From contig JAFYJD010000010.1 of the NCBI GenBank assembly GCA_017538255.1, forward strand, positions 1-64,000: a DNA stretch of 64,000 bases, given 5' to 3'. The notes beneath the pieces were generated by a model, which ran no database searches, was not told where the DNA came from, and saw only the letters and a program-made list of their open reading frames with translations. Positions 8,640-17,510 of this stretch are shown one piece after another. How positions within the stretch are numbered: position 1 is the first letter of the stretch; every line of letters starts with the position of its first letter. The stretch is from Clostridia bacterium. GTDB lineage: Bacteria; Bacillota; Clostridia; Christensenellales; CAG-138. The position numbers and the translations under genes are program-made.

Positions 8640-8772
8640 TTCCGATACACTCCGAACAGATTCTGACGGCCTTCGCGAGCACGTCGAGCGCTCCGCCGTT
8701 CACGATGCCGAGAACGATGAAGCCGACGCTCACGATGATAAGCAATGCGAAAATCAGATTCTTCTTACGCAT
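8632..8772 (-). CDS. Tiny membrane CXXC protein, CD1871A family
   Basis: The gene encodes 46 residues: two basic residues, a single transmembrane segment (residues 5-24), then a short extracytoplasmic tail ending RICSECIGIG with a CxxC pair six residues from the C terminus. This matches the pattern I know as CD1871A-family CXXC proteins of Clostridia. Both ends overlap neighbours: its ATG shares TAATG with the stop of the upstream TlpA-like lipoprotein gene, and its TAG lies inside the start region of the 4Fe-4S gene. That tight packing supports a real gene and a joint function in electron or thiol transfer. Confidence 0.85.
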   Translation of the reverse strand: MRKKNLIFALLIIVSVGFIVLGIVNGGALDVLAKAVRICSECIGIG

Positions 8773-9713
8773 TATCTCTTAACGCTGAGTTCGATGAATA
8801 TGATCTGGGAATAGGGGTCGGTGTAGAACTCGGAGGAGGATTCAAGTTCATAGCCCTCGGGTATGCCGATAACCTGCACGTGGTACTTGGAGGGAACGCC
8901 CTCGAAGTACGCGGTGCCCTCTTCATCGGTAACGACGGGGGAGCACATCGTATCGGTGCAGAAATTGACTACAACGCCCGCAACGTCGCGGTTCCTGTTG
9001 TCGTAGGCGTAAACGGTATAGGTGCAGGAATTGGGATCGTAATCATCGCCGATGTAGCGGTCGAACAATTCGCGGAACTCCTCCTCGGAGGTCTTGGAGC
9101 CGATCTCGACGGCGACGATGTTGCCGTAGCGATCAACAAGCACGGTGGTGGGGATGCCGATAGTTACGAATTGACTGAGGTGGGAGGAGCCTTCACGCGC
9201 AACGGGGAAGCCGAGGCCGAGACCGTTGGCGTATTCGGTAAGGGCCTCAACGGTGTCGTTCGCTTCAACCGAAACGGCGACGACGGAGACCTTGTCGGAG
9301 TATTCGCTCCAAACCTTCTGCATATGGGGGAACTCGACCCTGCAAGGTCCGCACCAGGTGGCGAACAGGTTTATAACAACGAGTTCGTATTTCTTGAGCG
9401 CTTCGGAAAGCGTGTAGGTGCCGCCGTCGATGGTTTCAACCGTAAAATCTTCCATCGCCTTGGGCTGAGGATCGGGCTGATTGCCGAACGGGGTGGGCAT
9501 ACTGGGTGGGTTTGTCGCGGGCACGGGGGTCGAAGCGTCCTCAGTAGCGGGAACGTCGGTTACGGGAACGTCGGTCGCGGGGGCGTCGGTTGCCTCGGCA
9601 GCTTGGGTGTTCTCGGGAGCGGTGGTGGTGTTTTCGCCCGTCTTTATCGGGGTGCAGCCGGCAAGGCTGCCGATGATCACGAGCAGGGCCAAAAGAATGC
9701 AGAATCTTTTCAT
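8772..9713 (-). CDS. TlpA-like thioredoxin lipoprotein with C-terminal Ig/carboxypeptidase-regulatory-like domain
   Basis: The protein has 313 residues from the ATG at 9713, which has GAAAGGT upstream. The N terminus is a lipoprotein signal (lipobox S-L-A-G-C, Cys20). A 60-residue low-complexity linker rich in Thr, Ala, Pro, Asp and Val (ATDVPVTDVP) follows. Next comes a thioredoxin domain with the active site A-T-W-C-G-P-C (Cys121, Cys124). The last 90 residues (YTVYAYDNRNRDVAGV, then DEEGTAYFEGVPSKYHV) look like a beta-sandwich of the carboxypeptidase-regulatory type. It is the first gene of the redox operon and probably the surface-exposed component. Confidence 0.87.
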   Translation of the reverse strand: MKRFCILLALLVIIGSLAGCTPIKTGENTTTAPENTQAAEATDAPATDVPVTDVPATEDASTPVPATNPPSMPTPFGNQPDPQPKAMEDFTVETIDGGTYTLSEALKKYELVVINLFATWCGPCRVEFPHMQKVWSEYSDKVSVVAVSVEANDTVEALTEYANGLGLGFPVAREGSSHLSQFVTIGIPTTVLVDRYGNIVAVEIGSKTSEEEFRELFDRYIGDDYDPNSCTYTVYAYDNRNRDVAGVVVNFCTDTMCSPVVTDEEGTAYFEGVPSKYHVQVIGIPEGYELESSSEFYTDPYSQIIFIELSVKR

Positions 9714-9768
9714 TGTTTTACCTTTCGACTTTTTGTTTTGAAGCGTTATTTCTAAACGCTTAAATCCT

Positions 9769-9797
9769 ATTATACCTTTTTTTTTACCGCGCGTCAA
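9769..9797 (-). promoter_or_regulatory. Promoter of the redox operon
   Basis: On the minus strand, TTGACG (9792-9797) and TATAAT (9769-9774) are spaced by 17 bases. The leader to the lipoprotein ATG is about 50 bases. Confidence 0.8.
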
Positions 9798-9878
9798 TAA
9801 GCCGCGGAGCGATATCTTGCTCAGCGGTTCAATATTTTTGTAATTATCGGAAACAGCGCCGTATTTTGATAAAACAAA

Positions 9879-10292
9879 CTAAACCTTTTTCTCGAATCTG
9901 CTGCCGCAGGCGGCGCAGGTGATGCGTATGCGCCCCTTGCCCTTCGGCACGCGCAGCCGCTTGCCGCATTCGGGACATTTGAGGTATCTGTACTCGGAAC
10001 TTGCTTTTTTTACCTTGACGGTACGCGCCTTTTCACCGTTTTTCTTTTTGAATACGCGAGAGAAAAAGCCCGCCGTGCCCGCGATCAAACGCTCGTAGCC
10101 GAGAAGTTCGTCCTCGCGCGCCGCTGCGTCCTTCGACAGCGCGCGAAACAGCACGAGCCCCGCAAGTATCAGCGAGATCACGCTTAGAACAAGTCCGACG
10201 GCTGTGCCCCAAAGCACCGCCGAGACAAAGCCGAGCGCGAGCGAGGCGATCAGCGCGTCCCGCGAGAGTCTGTCAAATCCAAAACCGTTCAT
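9879..10292 (-). CDS. Membrane protein with C-terminal zinc ribbon, unknown function
   Basis: The 137-residue protein has two close transmembrane segments (residues 12-50). A cytoplasmic basic stretch (KKKNGEKARTVKVKKAS) leads into a C-terminal zinc-ribbon motif CPECGKRL...CAACGSRF. The start overlaps the stop of the GH13 gene (10289-10292), so it is the last member of a YchF-GH13-zinc ribbon transcription unit. I do not recognise a named family. It may be a small regulator or a quality-control factor; nothing in the sequence decides. Confidence 0.7.
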   Translation of the reverse strand: MNGFGFDRLSRDALIASLALGFVSAVLWGTAVGLVLSVISLILAGLVLFRALSKDAAAREDELLGYERLIAGTAGFFSRVFKKKNGEKARTVKVKKASSEYRYLKCPECGKRLRVPKGKGRIRITCAACGSRFEKKV

Positions 10293-12259
10293 AGTTTACC
10301 TCGTTTTGAGCAGGCGAGCAGTATCGCAGAGCCGCAGCCGTTAAGGGTGAAGGAGTGCGTGGTGCGCGATATCGCGTCCGCGTATTTGCCGCCGATGAGG
10401 TCAACATACCTTTCCGCAAACGGCAATTCGCCCGCATCGGGACCCTCATAGAACGCGTGCTCGTGCAATGTTATGGTGCGCCGCTCGACGGAGCGGTTTA
10501 CAAGCGTTATTATGGAATCGCCGCCGTATGCGCGAATGACGGCGAAAACATCATCGCCAAGCGCTGCGAACGCCGCCTTGCCCCTGTTCAGCGCGGGCTT
10601 TTTTTGGCGGAGTTTGCCCAGCAGGCGGTAGCGCTCCGATATCTCCGCATCTTCGCCGCCCCAGGGGAAGGTCGCGCGGTTGAACGGGTCATAAAGCCCC
10701 GTCATACCCGCCTCGTCGCCGTAGTAGACGCAGGGGGGCTGGGGCATCGAAAACTGCAGAGCGGCGGCGGCAAGCAGTCGCTTTTTGCCGAGTTCGAGCG
10801 CGTCCCTTTCCGGCGTGAACGCCGCCTGCTGTTCGCGCGTGAGTTCGTTATGCGCGGGCGCGCCCGAAAGCACGGTGAGTATGCGCTCGCAGTCGTGGCT
10901 GCCGAGCAGGTTCAGCGCGGCGCGGTAGAAGGGTTCGGGATAGTTCTCGCGCTGTGCGCCGAGTGCGTGAACAAGGGCGTTCGCGTCCGTTTTTTCGGTA
11001 AAAAAGTCTATTACGGCATCCCTGAACGGGTAGTTCATAACCGAATCGAGTTCGCGTCCGTATACGTATTTGCGAAGCCCCTGCTCCCAAAGCTTATTGG
11101 AAGCGTCCTCCCAGACCTCGCCGAGCAGCACACCGTCGCCGTCGATGCGCTTGAGGACGGTCCTCAAATGCTCGATGAACGCGTCGGGCAGTTCATCCGC
11201 AACGTCGAGCCGCCACGAGGTCAGACCGAGTTTTGCCCATTTTTCAAGCACCGAACACACGAACTCCATATACGACGGCGTCAGTTCGCGCACCTCCGGC
11301 AGGCTCTTGAAGCCCCACCAACAGCGGTATTCATTGGGATAACGCTCGAATGTGTACCAATCATAATACGGCGAATGCTTTGAAGAATATGCGCCGGGGT
11401 CGGGGTAGCGCGAAAAACGGTTGAAGTATACGCTGTCGTCCCCCGTATGCGAGAACACGCCGTCGAGCATTATGCGTATGCCGAGCGCGCGCGCCTCGTC
11501 AACAAGGCGTTTTAGTTCGTCCTCGTCGCCGAGCACGGGATCGACGCGCATATGATCCGAGGTATTGTAGCGGTGGTTGCTCGGTGCCTCGAATATGGGG
11601 TTAAGGTAGATAACGCCTACGCCGAGAGAGGCAAGATAGGGCAGTTTTTCGCGGATGCCGCAAAGATCGCCGCCGAAATAATCCGTCGGCGAATAGAATC
11701 TTTCGCCGCGGCGGGGCTTATAGTTCACCCGCTCAGACCAGTCCTCATGCTTTGAAACCTTGCGACCGAGGTTTTCGTGATAGGCGAGCCGATCGAGCGC
11801 GGTCTTTCCGTTTGCGTCCGCTTTGCCTCTGCGGAAACGGTCGGGAAAGATCTGATAGGCGGTGCAGCGGCGGAACCATTCGGGCGTTTTAAAGCCATCT
11901 TCGTAAACGGTGATCTGATAGTCGTCGGGCAGGCTGTCCGTAAGGCGACCGACGCCGCTCTTCGCGCCGTAGTACAGGCGGGTGGAGCAAACGTCGATGA
12001 TAAAGTAGTACCATATGAGCTGCGGATTTTCGGGCGCGGTTATCGAAAACTCGACCGTCGTGCCGTCCCAATCCCGTTTGTGATCGCCGCAGACGAGCAG
12101 TTCGCCATCGTCCGTCCAGAGCCGAAGCGTGCAGTTCGCGCCAGCGTGGTCATAACCCCAAAGGCGGAGTTTAAGAACCGCCTGTTCGCGGCACTTCAAA
12201 GCACCCTGCGGCAGGCGGTAGGCTTTTTCTCTTGAATTGTGATAGACAAAAAGTTCCAT
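10289..12259 (-). CDS. Glycoside hydrolase family 13, neopullulanase/maltogenic-amylase-like
   Basis: The 656-residue protein has no signal peptide, so it should act in the cytoplasm on alpha-glucans or maltodextrins. An N-terminal beta-sandwich (about residues 1-125) precedes the TIM barrel. The family's conserved blocks are present: region I DGVFSH, region II WRLDVAD (nucleophile Asp), region III LLGEVWE (acid Glu) and region IV LGSHDCER (third Asp). A C-terminal beta domain follows (VINRS-type strands). The architecture matches neopullulanase, cyclomaltodextrinase or maltogenic amylase. The gene starts three bases after the YchF stop. Confidence 0.93.
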   Translation of the reverse strand: MELFVYHNSREKAYRLPQGALKCREQAVLKLRLWGYDHAGANCTLRLWTDDGELLVCGDHKRDWDGTTVEFSITAPENPQLIWYYFIIDVCSTRLYYGAKSGVGRLTDSLPDDYQITVYEDGFKTPEWFRRCTAYQIFPDRFRRGKADANGKTALDRLAYHENLGRKVSKHEDWSERVNYKPRRGERFYSPTDYFGGDLCGIREKLPYLASLGVGVIYLNPIFEAPSNHRYNTSDHMRVDPVLGDEDELKRLVDEARALGIRIMLDGVFSHTGDDSVYFNRFSRYPDPGAYSSKHSPYYDWYTFERYPNEYRCWWGFKSLPEVRELTPSYMEFVCSVLEKWAKLGLTSWRLDVADELPDAFIEHLRTVLKRIDGDGVLLGEVWEDASNKLWEQGLRKYVYGRELDSVMNYPFRDAVIDFFTEKTDANALVHALGAQRENYPEPFYRAALNLLGSHDCERILTVLSGAPAHNELTREQQAAFTPERDALELGKKRLLAAAALQFSMPQPPCVYYGDEAGMTGLYDPFNRATFPWGGEDAEISERYRLLGKLRQKKPALNRGKAAFAALGDDVFAVIRAYGGDSIITLVNRSVERRTITLHEHAFYEGPDAGELPFAERYVDLIGGKYADAISRTTHSFTLNGCGSAILLACSKRGKL

Positions 12260-12262
12260 AGG

Positions 12263-13351
12263 CTATACGTTGAAGCGGAACACGATTACGTCGCCGTCCT
12301 GCACCACATAGTCCTTGCCCTCGCTCCGAACGAGGCCCTTGTCCTTGCAGGCATTAAGGCTGCCCTCGCTTACGAGCGTTTCATAGGGTACGACCTCGGC
12401 GCGGATGAAGCCGCGCTCAAAATCGGTGTGTATCTTGCCCGCCGCGCCCGGCGCCTTGGTGCCCTTTGAGATCGTCCACGCGCGCACCTCGTCCGTACCC
12501 GCCGTCAGAAAACTTATGAGTCCGAGCAGGGAATAACTCGCCTTCACGAGTTTGTCGAGACCGCTTTCGCCGATGCCGAGTTCCTCGATGAACGCGGCCT
12601 TTTCCTCGTCCGAAAGTTCTGATAGTTCCTCCTCGACCTTGGCGCATACGGTCAGCGCCTCCGCGCCCTCCGCCGCCGCCTGCGCGTAAAGTTTTTTTAC
12701 GGCTTCGGGCTCGGCGCCTATCTCGTCCTCGCGGATGTTCGCAACATAGATAACGGGCTTGGTAGTCAAAAGAAAGAGTTCGTCCGCCATACGCCTTTCA
12801 TCGCCGGTCATATCCATACTGCGAACGGGCTTCATAGCGTCGAGATGCGCCTTGATGCGCTCCAAAAACTCTATCTCCACAAGGTATTTTTTATCGCCGC
12901 TCTTGGAGTTCTTTTTTGCTTTGTCTATGCGGCGGTCGATCGACTCGAGATCGGCGTAGATGAGTTCGAGATTGATCGTGTCCATATCGCGCACGGGGTC
13001 GACAGAGCCGTCCACGTGAACGATGTTCATATCCTCAAAACAGCGCACGACGTGGACTATCGCGTCCACCTCGCGTATATGCGCAAGGAACTTGTTGCCG
13101 AGCCCCTCGCCTCTGTACGCGCCGCGCACAAGCCCCGCTATGTCAACGAACTTTATCACCGCGGGAACGAGGCTCTTTGGGTGGTACATCTCGTTTAGAA
13201 CGGCAAGGCGCGGGTCGTTTACGGCAACTACGCCCTCGTTAGGCTCGATCGTGCAGAACGGATAGTTCGCCGCCTGCGCGCCCGCTTTGGTTATCGCGTT
13301 AAAAAGTGTGCTTTTGCCGACGTTCGGCAGACCCACAACTCCGAGTTTCAT
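12263..13351 (-). CDS. ychF: YchF/Ola1-family GTPase (ATPase)
   Basis: The protein has 362 residues, the family's usual length. Start ATG at 13351 is preceded by AAAGGAG. Visible motifs are the P-loop GLPNVGKST, the switch region with NYPFCTIEPNEG, G3 DIAGLV, and the altered G4 (VANIREDE) that lets this family prefer ATP over GTP. A coiled-coil insertion (SGDKKYLVEIEFLERIKAHL) and a C-terminal TGS domain are present. It is a conserved ribosome-associated stress-related factor. The unlinked GH13 gene just downstream is probably co-transcribed. Confidence 0.96.
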   Translation of the reverse strand: MKLGVVGLPNVGKSTLFNAITKAGAQAANYPFCTIEPNEGVVAVNDPRLAVLNEMYHPKSLVPAVIKFVDIAGLVRGAYRGEGLGNKFLAHIREVDAIVHVVRCFEDMNIVHVDGSVDPVRDMDTINLELIYADLESIDRRIDKAKKNSKSGDKKYLVEIEFLERIKAHLDAMKPVRSMDMTGDERRMADELFLLTTKPVIYVANIREDEIGAEPEAVKKLYAQAAAEGAEALTVCAKVEEELSELSDEEKAAFIEELGIGESGLDKLVKASYSLLGLISFLTAGTDEVRAWTISKGTKAPGAAGKIHTDFERGFIRAEVVPYETLVSEGSLNACKDKGLVRSEGKDYVVQDGDVIVFRFNV

Positions 13352-13424
13352 ATAAAAAAGTTCTCCTTTGTAATGCGGTTTGATCGTTTGCGGCAAATGC
13401 GCTTCGCCGCACTTCCCAAATCAA

Positions 13425-13454
13425 ATTATACCATAACGAAACCGCCGTTTTCAA
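13425..13454 (-). promoter_or_regulatory. Promoter of ychF operon
   Basis: On the minus strand TTGAAA (13449-13454) and a perfect TATAAT (13425-13430) are spaced by 18 bases. It is located 75 bases upstream of the ychF start. Confidence 0.75.
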
Positions 13455-13478
13455 TGCCAACTGCATATTTTAAACGTC

Positions 13479-13511
13479 AAAAAAACGCGCTCCGAAGCAG
13501 CGTCGGAGCGT
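13479..13511 (-). terminator. Terminator of the M16C peptidase gene
   Basis: An 8-bp stem (13488-13495 with 13503-13510, loop of seven bases) reads out on the minus strand into a run of T. It lies just past the stop of the peptidase gene. Confidence 0.8.
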
Positions 13512-13534
13512 GTTTTTGTAAAATACTGTCAGTT

Positions 13535-16393
13535 TTAGGCATCGATGACGGTGAGACCGTCGATGCTCGAAAGCGCGGCGTCGTTGCCGACGACGCAGAC
13601 CGCGCCCTCGTCGCGCATTTTATCGAACAGTTCCGAAAGCGCAAACAGTTTTTCCTTGGTGGTCGAAAGCACCTCGCGGCGAAGCTTTGCCTGCACCTCG
13701 GGCGTGCGGCCGCTCAAATACTCTCTGTCGGCATATGCGCCGAGTTCGCCGGGCGTCATAAGCGGCTCAAGCATACCTATAGTCGAGATGATGTACTTTT
13801 CGACCGGCTCGTCGCTCTTTGCGAACTCGTTGATGAAGTCGGCTTCGGAGTCGTAGGCTTCAAGCGCTTTGGCGGGGGAGGGGTCGAGATAGGAATGATT
13901 CGTAACGGTGCCGTTCGGATTTGCGCGGAAACCGCAGCCGTATGCGCCGTTCTGCACGCGCACCTTGCCCCAGAGGTAATTGAGCGTGATGAGCGACGCC
14001 GCAACTCGCCTCGTGCCCGTGATCTCGCCCGCATAGATGCCCTTGACGGCGGATGATACCTGCGACGGGATGCGGATGCCGAGTTTTTTGGGCAGGTCGC
14101 CCCTGTAATCGACGGTGGGGCGCACGGGACTGCCTTCGGGGAGCGCCGAAATGAGCGCGTCCAAATCCACGGGAGCGCTCGATGTGATGCTGAGGATCAG
14201 GCGCGACCTTGCAAAACTGCGGCTTGCGATCGCCGTAAAGCGTTCGCAAAGCGCGGCATTTTCGCCCTGCTCTGCGGCAAGCGCCTTGATGTAGGCGCGG
14301 TAGCCGACGCCTTTGGTCTCGTCGTCAACAACGCCGGCGGCGCAGTAATGCGAACTTACGGCGCAGATGCCGAGGGCGTGGGACATATTGATCGCAAACT
14401 GCTTGGTCTCCTCGTTCGTCTGCTGAACTATCTCGCGGATGCGCGAGCCGTCCGAAAAATCGGTTTCGAGCAGTATCTCGGTGATTATCCCGATCGCCTT
14501 CTCCGCGTTTTCTTCAAGCGCGGAGAACTTGGCTGTGATATACGGCGTGCAGCTGTCCTTATCAAGGGCGGCGGTGGTGATCTCAAAGCCGTAGCGTCCG
14601 ATATAGGTGTTTATGAGCACGCCGAGTTCGGCAACGGTATGCCGCTTCGTGGGCAGTTTGCCCAAGAGTTTCGTCATCAACTTGGCGGGCGCGAGTTCCG
14701 CTTTTTCAAGATCGGTCGCCGTAAAATAGAGCATAAAATGCGCTATGCCGTTTGCGGTGATGCGATGCTCGATGATGTGCGCGCCGTTTTCGTCATAGAA
14801 ACGGGTGGGTATGTCCATAGGATCTTCGGAGACCTCGGAAAGCGGCAGTACGGGCAGTGTCGCAACGCTCTCTTTGCTGTCGGGCGTTTGCTGCCAACGG
14901 ACGAGGCGTTCGTTCATCGCCGCGAGGTCCGCTCTTTCGGCTTCGGTAAGAGGCGCGTACATCGCTTCGGCGCGCGCTTTTTCCGCCGCGCGCTGTTCTT
15001 CGCCGTAGGTCTTTGACGGAACGACGGTAAGAACGCTCAATTTGTCAAAATCGAACAGTTCCTTCAAAAGCGCGTCGAACTCGCCGTTTTCTGCGCTCTT
15101 GCGGAGCGCCTTGATGTCCGCGTCGTTTTCAAGGTAGAGCAGGGGATCGCCGCCGTAGAGGGACGAGTTGAGCGAGCCGAGACAGCGGTAGAAAAGACCC
15201 GCGGGCTCGGGGATGTCCTTGAGCATATAGGCGTATTTGTTGATATGCGCCGTCAAAAGGTCCTTATCGACGCCGTTTTTAAGAAGGTCTGCGATCGTCT
15301 TTTTGACGACGGCGACTATCTCGGCTTCGTTATTTGCTTCGGTATTGATAACGTCGAAAGAAAAATTGATCTGCTGCTGCTGTTCGGCGACGCTGACGGA
15401 AACGTCCTCGCCGAGTTTATTGTCGAGTATCGCGCGTTTGAGGGGCGATTCGTTGGTCTCGGCGAGCAGTTTTGCGAGCACTTCGAGCATCATAACCGTG
15501 CGTTTTTCGATGAACGGGCACACGATGCGACCGAAAGAGAGCATAGTCTTGTTAGCCTCGTCTTCGTCCGCGCCGATCTCGTAGGGCAGCGTCTTGCGGC
15601 CGACGGTCGGGATCTGCATCGGTATCGGGTGCGTCGCGTCGCACATCTCGGCGGAGCCGATGTACTCTTCGATAAGTTCGACGGTCTTCTCAAGCGGCAC
15701 GGAGCCGTCGAGGAAGAATCTTGCGTTTGAGGGATGATAGTATTGGTGATAGAGTTCGCAGTATTTTTCGTAGGTCAGTTCGGGGATGACAACGGGGTCG
15801 CCGCCCGAAATGAACTTGTAGCAATTGTCGGGATAGAGCAGTTCGTTCATACCGTTGTAGAGCACGCTTTCATAACTTGACGCCGCGCCCTTCATCTCGT
15901 TATACACAACGCCGTTGAACAGCGGCGCGCCGTTTTCGTCAGTCTCAAGATGCCAGCCCTCCTGACGGAAAGCGTTCGGATCCTCAATGCACAATGGCGC
16001 GAACACCGCGTCAAGATACACCGAGGTAAGATTGAGAAAATCGCGCTCGTTGCGGCTGGAAACGGGGTACATCGTTTTGTCGGGGAACGTCATCGCGTTC
16101 AAAAAGGTGTTCATAGAACTCTTCATCAGATCGAGGAAGGGCTCCTTGACGGGGTACTTTTTTGAGCCGCATAGCACGGAATGCTCGAGGATATGGAATA
16201 CGCCGGTCGAATCGTCGGGCAGAGTCTTAAACGACACACAGAAGAGTTTGTTGCTGTCGCCGTTGTCCATATAGATGAGCTCCGCGCCGCAGCCCGTATG
16301 CCGCATCTCTATGAATCTGCCGCCGAGTTCCGCGCTTTCGCGGATGCGTTCCACTTTAAAACCGCCGATTTTGGCGCCGAGTTCGAGTTTCAT
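13535..16393 (-). CDS. M16C-family zinc peptidase (presequence-protease/insulinase-like)
   Basis: The protein has 952 residues, close to the single-chain M16C length. Start ATG at 16393 has GGAGG at seven bases; the longer frame upstream lacks this. The N-terminal half has the inverted zinc motif H-I-L-E-H, inside GVFHILEHSVLCGSKKYPVKE, with the downstream Glu in the region GAASSYES. Large helix-rich linker and inactive C-terminal halves follow, as in PreP/Cym1/HypA-like proteins. No signal peptide is visible, so it should be cytoplasmic and degrade peptides. It is a single-gene unit with its own promoter and terminator. Confidence 0.93.
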   Translation of the reverse strand: MKLELGAKIGGFKVERIRESAELGGRFIEMRHTGCGAELIYMDNGDSNKLFCVSFKTLPDDSTGVFHILEHSVLCGSKKYPVKEPFLDLMKSSMNTFLNAMTFPDKTMYPVSSRNERDFLNLTSVYLDAVFAPLCIEDPNAFRQEGWHLETDENGAPLFNGVVYNEMKGAASSYESVLYNGMNELLYPDNCYKFISGGDPVVIPELTYEKYCELYHQYYHPSNARFFLDGSVPLEKTVELIEEYIGSAEMCDATHPIPMQIPTVGRKTLPYEIGADEDEANKTMLSFGRIVCPFIEKRTVMMLEVLAKLLAETNESPLKRAILDNKLGEDVSVSVAEQQQQINFSFDVINTEANNEAEIVAVVKKTIADLLKNGVDKDLLTAHINKYAYMLKDIPEPAGLFYRCLGSLNSSLYGGDPLLYLENDADIKALRKSAENGEFDALLKELFDFDKLSVLTVVPSKTYGEEQRAAEKARAEAMYAPLTEAERADLAAMNERLVRWQQTPDSKESVATLPVLPLSEVSEDPMDIPTRFYDENGAHIIEHRITANGIAHFMLYFTATDLEKAELAPAKLMTKLLGKLPTKRHTVAELGVLINTYIGRYGFEITTAALDKDSCTPYITAKFSALEENAEKAIGIITEILLETDFSDGSRIREIVQQTNEETKQFAINMSHALGICAVSSHYCAAGVVDDETKGVGYRAYIKALAAEQGENAALCERFTAIASRSFARSRLILSITSSAPVDLDALISALPEGSPVRPTVDYRGDLPKKLGIRIPSQVSSAVKGIYAGEITGTRRVAASLITLNYLWGKVRVQNGAYGCGFRANPNGTVTNHSYLDPSPAKALEAYDSEADFINEFAKSDEPVEKYIISTIGMLEPLMTPGELGAYADREYLSGRTPEVQAKLRREVLSTTKEKLFALSELFDKMRDEGAVCVVGNDAALSSIDGLTVIDA

Positions 16394-16428
16394 TGCATTA
16401 CCTCCAGAATACGGTTTATTACCCGTCA

Positions 16429-16457
16429 ATCATATCCTTTTTTTTAGGATATGTCAA
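16429..16457 (-). promoter_or_regulatory. Promoter of M16C peptidase with inverted repeat between -35 and -10
   Basis: On the minus strand TTGACA (16452-16457) and TATGAT (16429-16434) are 17 bases apart. A perfect 8-base inverted repeat (16431-16438 and 16446-16453) with a seven-T spacer overlaps both elements and is positioned like an operator. Confidence 0.75.
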
Positions 16458-16494
16458 CCTGAACAACACACGTTTTTAGGCGTGGACAAAAAAC

Positions 16495-16523
16495 TTGTTG
16501 AAAAAGCCCCGCGGTGCTATAAT
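16495..16523 (+). promoter_or_regulatory. Promoter of phzF-like gene
   Basis: TTGTTG (16495-16500) and TATAAT (16518-16523) are spaced by 17 bases, 24 bases upstream of the ATG at 16547. Confidence 0.7.
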
Positions 16524-16546
16524 CGAATAAAAAAGGGGGAAAGAGT

Positions 16547-17407
16547 ATGAAGGCCTATGTTATGGACGCGTTTTCAAAAGAGGTGTTTTACGGCAATCAG
16601 GCGGGTGCCGTGATAGTCGAAAACGAACTCGACGAAGCGCTTATGAAGAATATCGCCGCGGAGTTCAAGCATTCCGAAACCGCGTTCATTCGCGTTATAG
16701 ACGAAAAAAACGTCGCCGTTCGCTATTTCACGCCCGAGGCCGAGGTGGATCTCTGCGGCCATGCGACGGTAGCGGCATTCTCGCTGCTGAGGCGGCTCGG
16801 TGTGATCGGTATCGGCGAATACACCGCTCATACAAAGGCGGGAAAACTCAAAATATCGGTTGGCGAGGACTGTGTGTGGATGGATATGGCTCCGCCGCGC
16901 TTTATAAGGGAACTGACGGACGCGGAAACGGCGGAACTTTTTGAAGCCTATTCGCTCGATAAACGCGACAGCGTAGGCGGCATGCGCCCTGCGATCGTTT
17001 CGACGGGGCTTGCCGACATAATAATGCCCGTCAAAGACCGTGCCGCGCTGATGCGCGCCGTGCAGAACTCCGCCGCCGTCAGCGAACTCTCGCGCCGATT
17101 GGACTGTGTCGGCGTGCATATGTTCGCTTTGGACGAAGGGTGTACGGCTTTTTGCAGCAATTTTGCGCCGCTCTACGGCATAGAGGAAGAATGCGCGACG
17201 GGTACGGCAAACGCCGCGCTGACATATTATCTGTACCGCGCTTCAAAAGTGAAGGCGGGGGAAGTCAACAGGTTTTTGCAGGGCGAGCATATGGGAAGGC
17301 CGTCGAGCGTGTTCAGCGTGATGACGGAAACGGAGGCGGGGCCGCGAGTTCGCATCGGCGGCGACGCGGTGATAAGCATAGCCTGCGATATCCTTATCGA
17401 CGAATAG
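16547..17407 (+). CDS. PhzF-family isomerase/epimerase-like protein
   Basis: The 286-residue protein starts at ATG 16547 after AAAGGGGGAAAG. Family landmarks are YVMDAFSKEVFYGNQAGAV at the N terminus, the glutamate region FKHSETAFI (catalytic Glu), FTPEAEVDLCGHATVA and the C-terminal half-repeat EEECATGTANAAL. The fold is a two-domain DapF-like barrel. Members outside phenazine producers act on unknown small metabolites, so no pathway can be given. It is a monocistronic unit ending at a convergent terminator. Confidence 0.92.
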   Translation: MKAYVMDAFSKEVFYGNQAGAVIVENELDEALMKNIAAEFKHSETAFIRVIDEKNVAVRYFTPEAEVDLCGHATVAAFSLLRRLGVIGIGEYTAHTKAGKLKISVGEDCVWMDMAPPRFIRELTDAETAELFEAYSLDKRDSVGGMRPAIVSTGLADIIMPVKDRAALMRAVQNSAAVSELSRRLDCVGVHMFALDEGCTAFCSNFAPLYGIEEECATGTANAALTYYLYRASKVKAGEVNRFLQGEHMGRPSSVFSVMTETEAGPRVRIGGDAVISIACDILIDE

Positions 17408-17451
17408 ACGGATAAAACGTAAATACTCAAAAAACATAAATAATGCAAAAT

Positions 17452-17482
17452 AAAGCCGTGCAAACTGCACGGCTTTATTTTT
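17452..17482. terminator. Bidirectional terminator
   Basis: An 11-bp perfect stem (17452-17462 with 17466-17476, loop AAC) ends in ATTTTTG on the plus strand, with A-rich sequence on the other side. It serves the phzF-like gene and the convergent zinc-ribbon gene. Confidence 0.9.
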
Positions 17483-17510
17483 GATTTAAAAGTATCGAGC
17501 CCTAACGGGA

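Noticed and set aside
8745..9755. Long plus-strand frame (336 codons) over the redox lipoprotein
   Set aside because: It is glycine/valine-rich antisense to a lipoprotein with clear domains; no start signal.
9802..9828. Imperfect hairpin upstream of the redox operon promoter as a terminator
   Set aside because: Eight pairs with a mismatch, and no T-run in the direction of the zinc-ribbon gene that would need it.
10355..11383. Long plus-strand frame opposite the GH13 amylase gene
   Set aside because: Antisense shadow of a gene with all four GH13 blocks.
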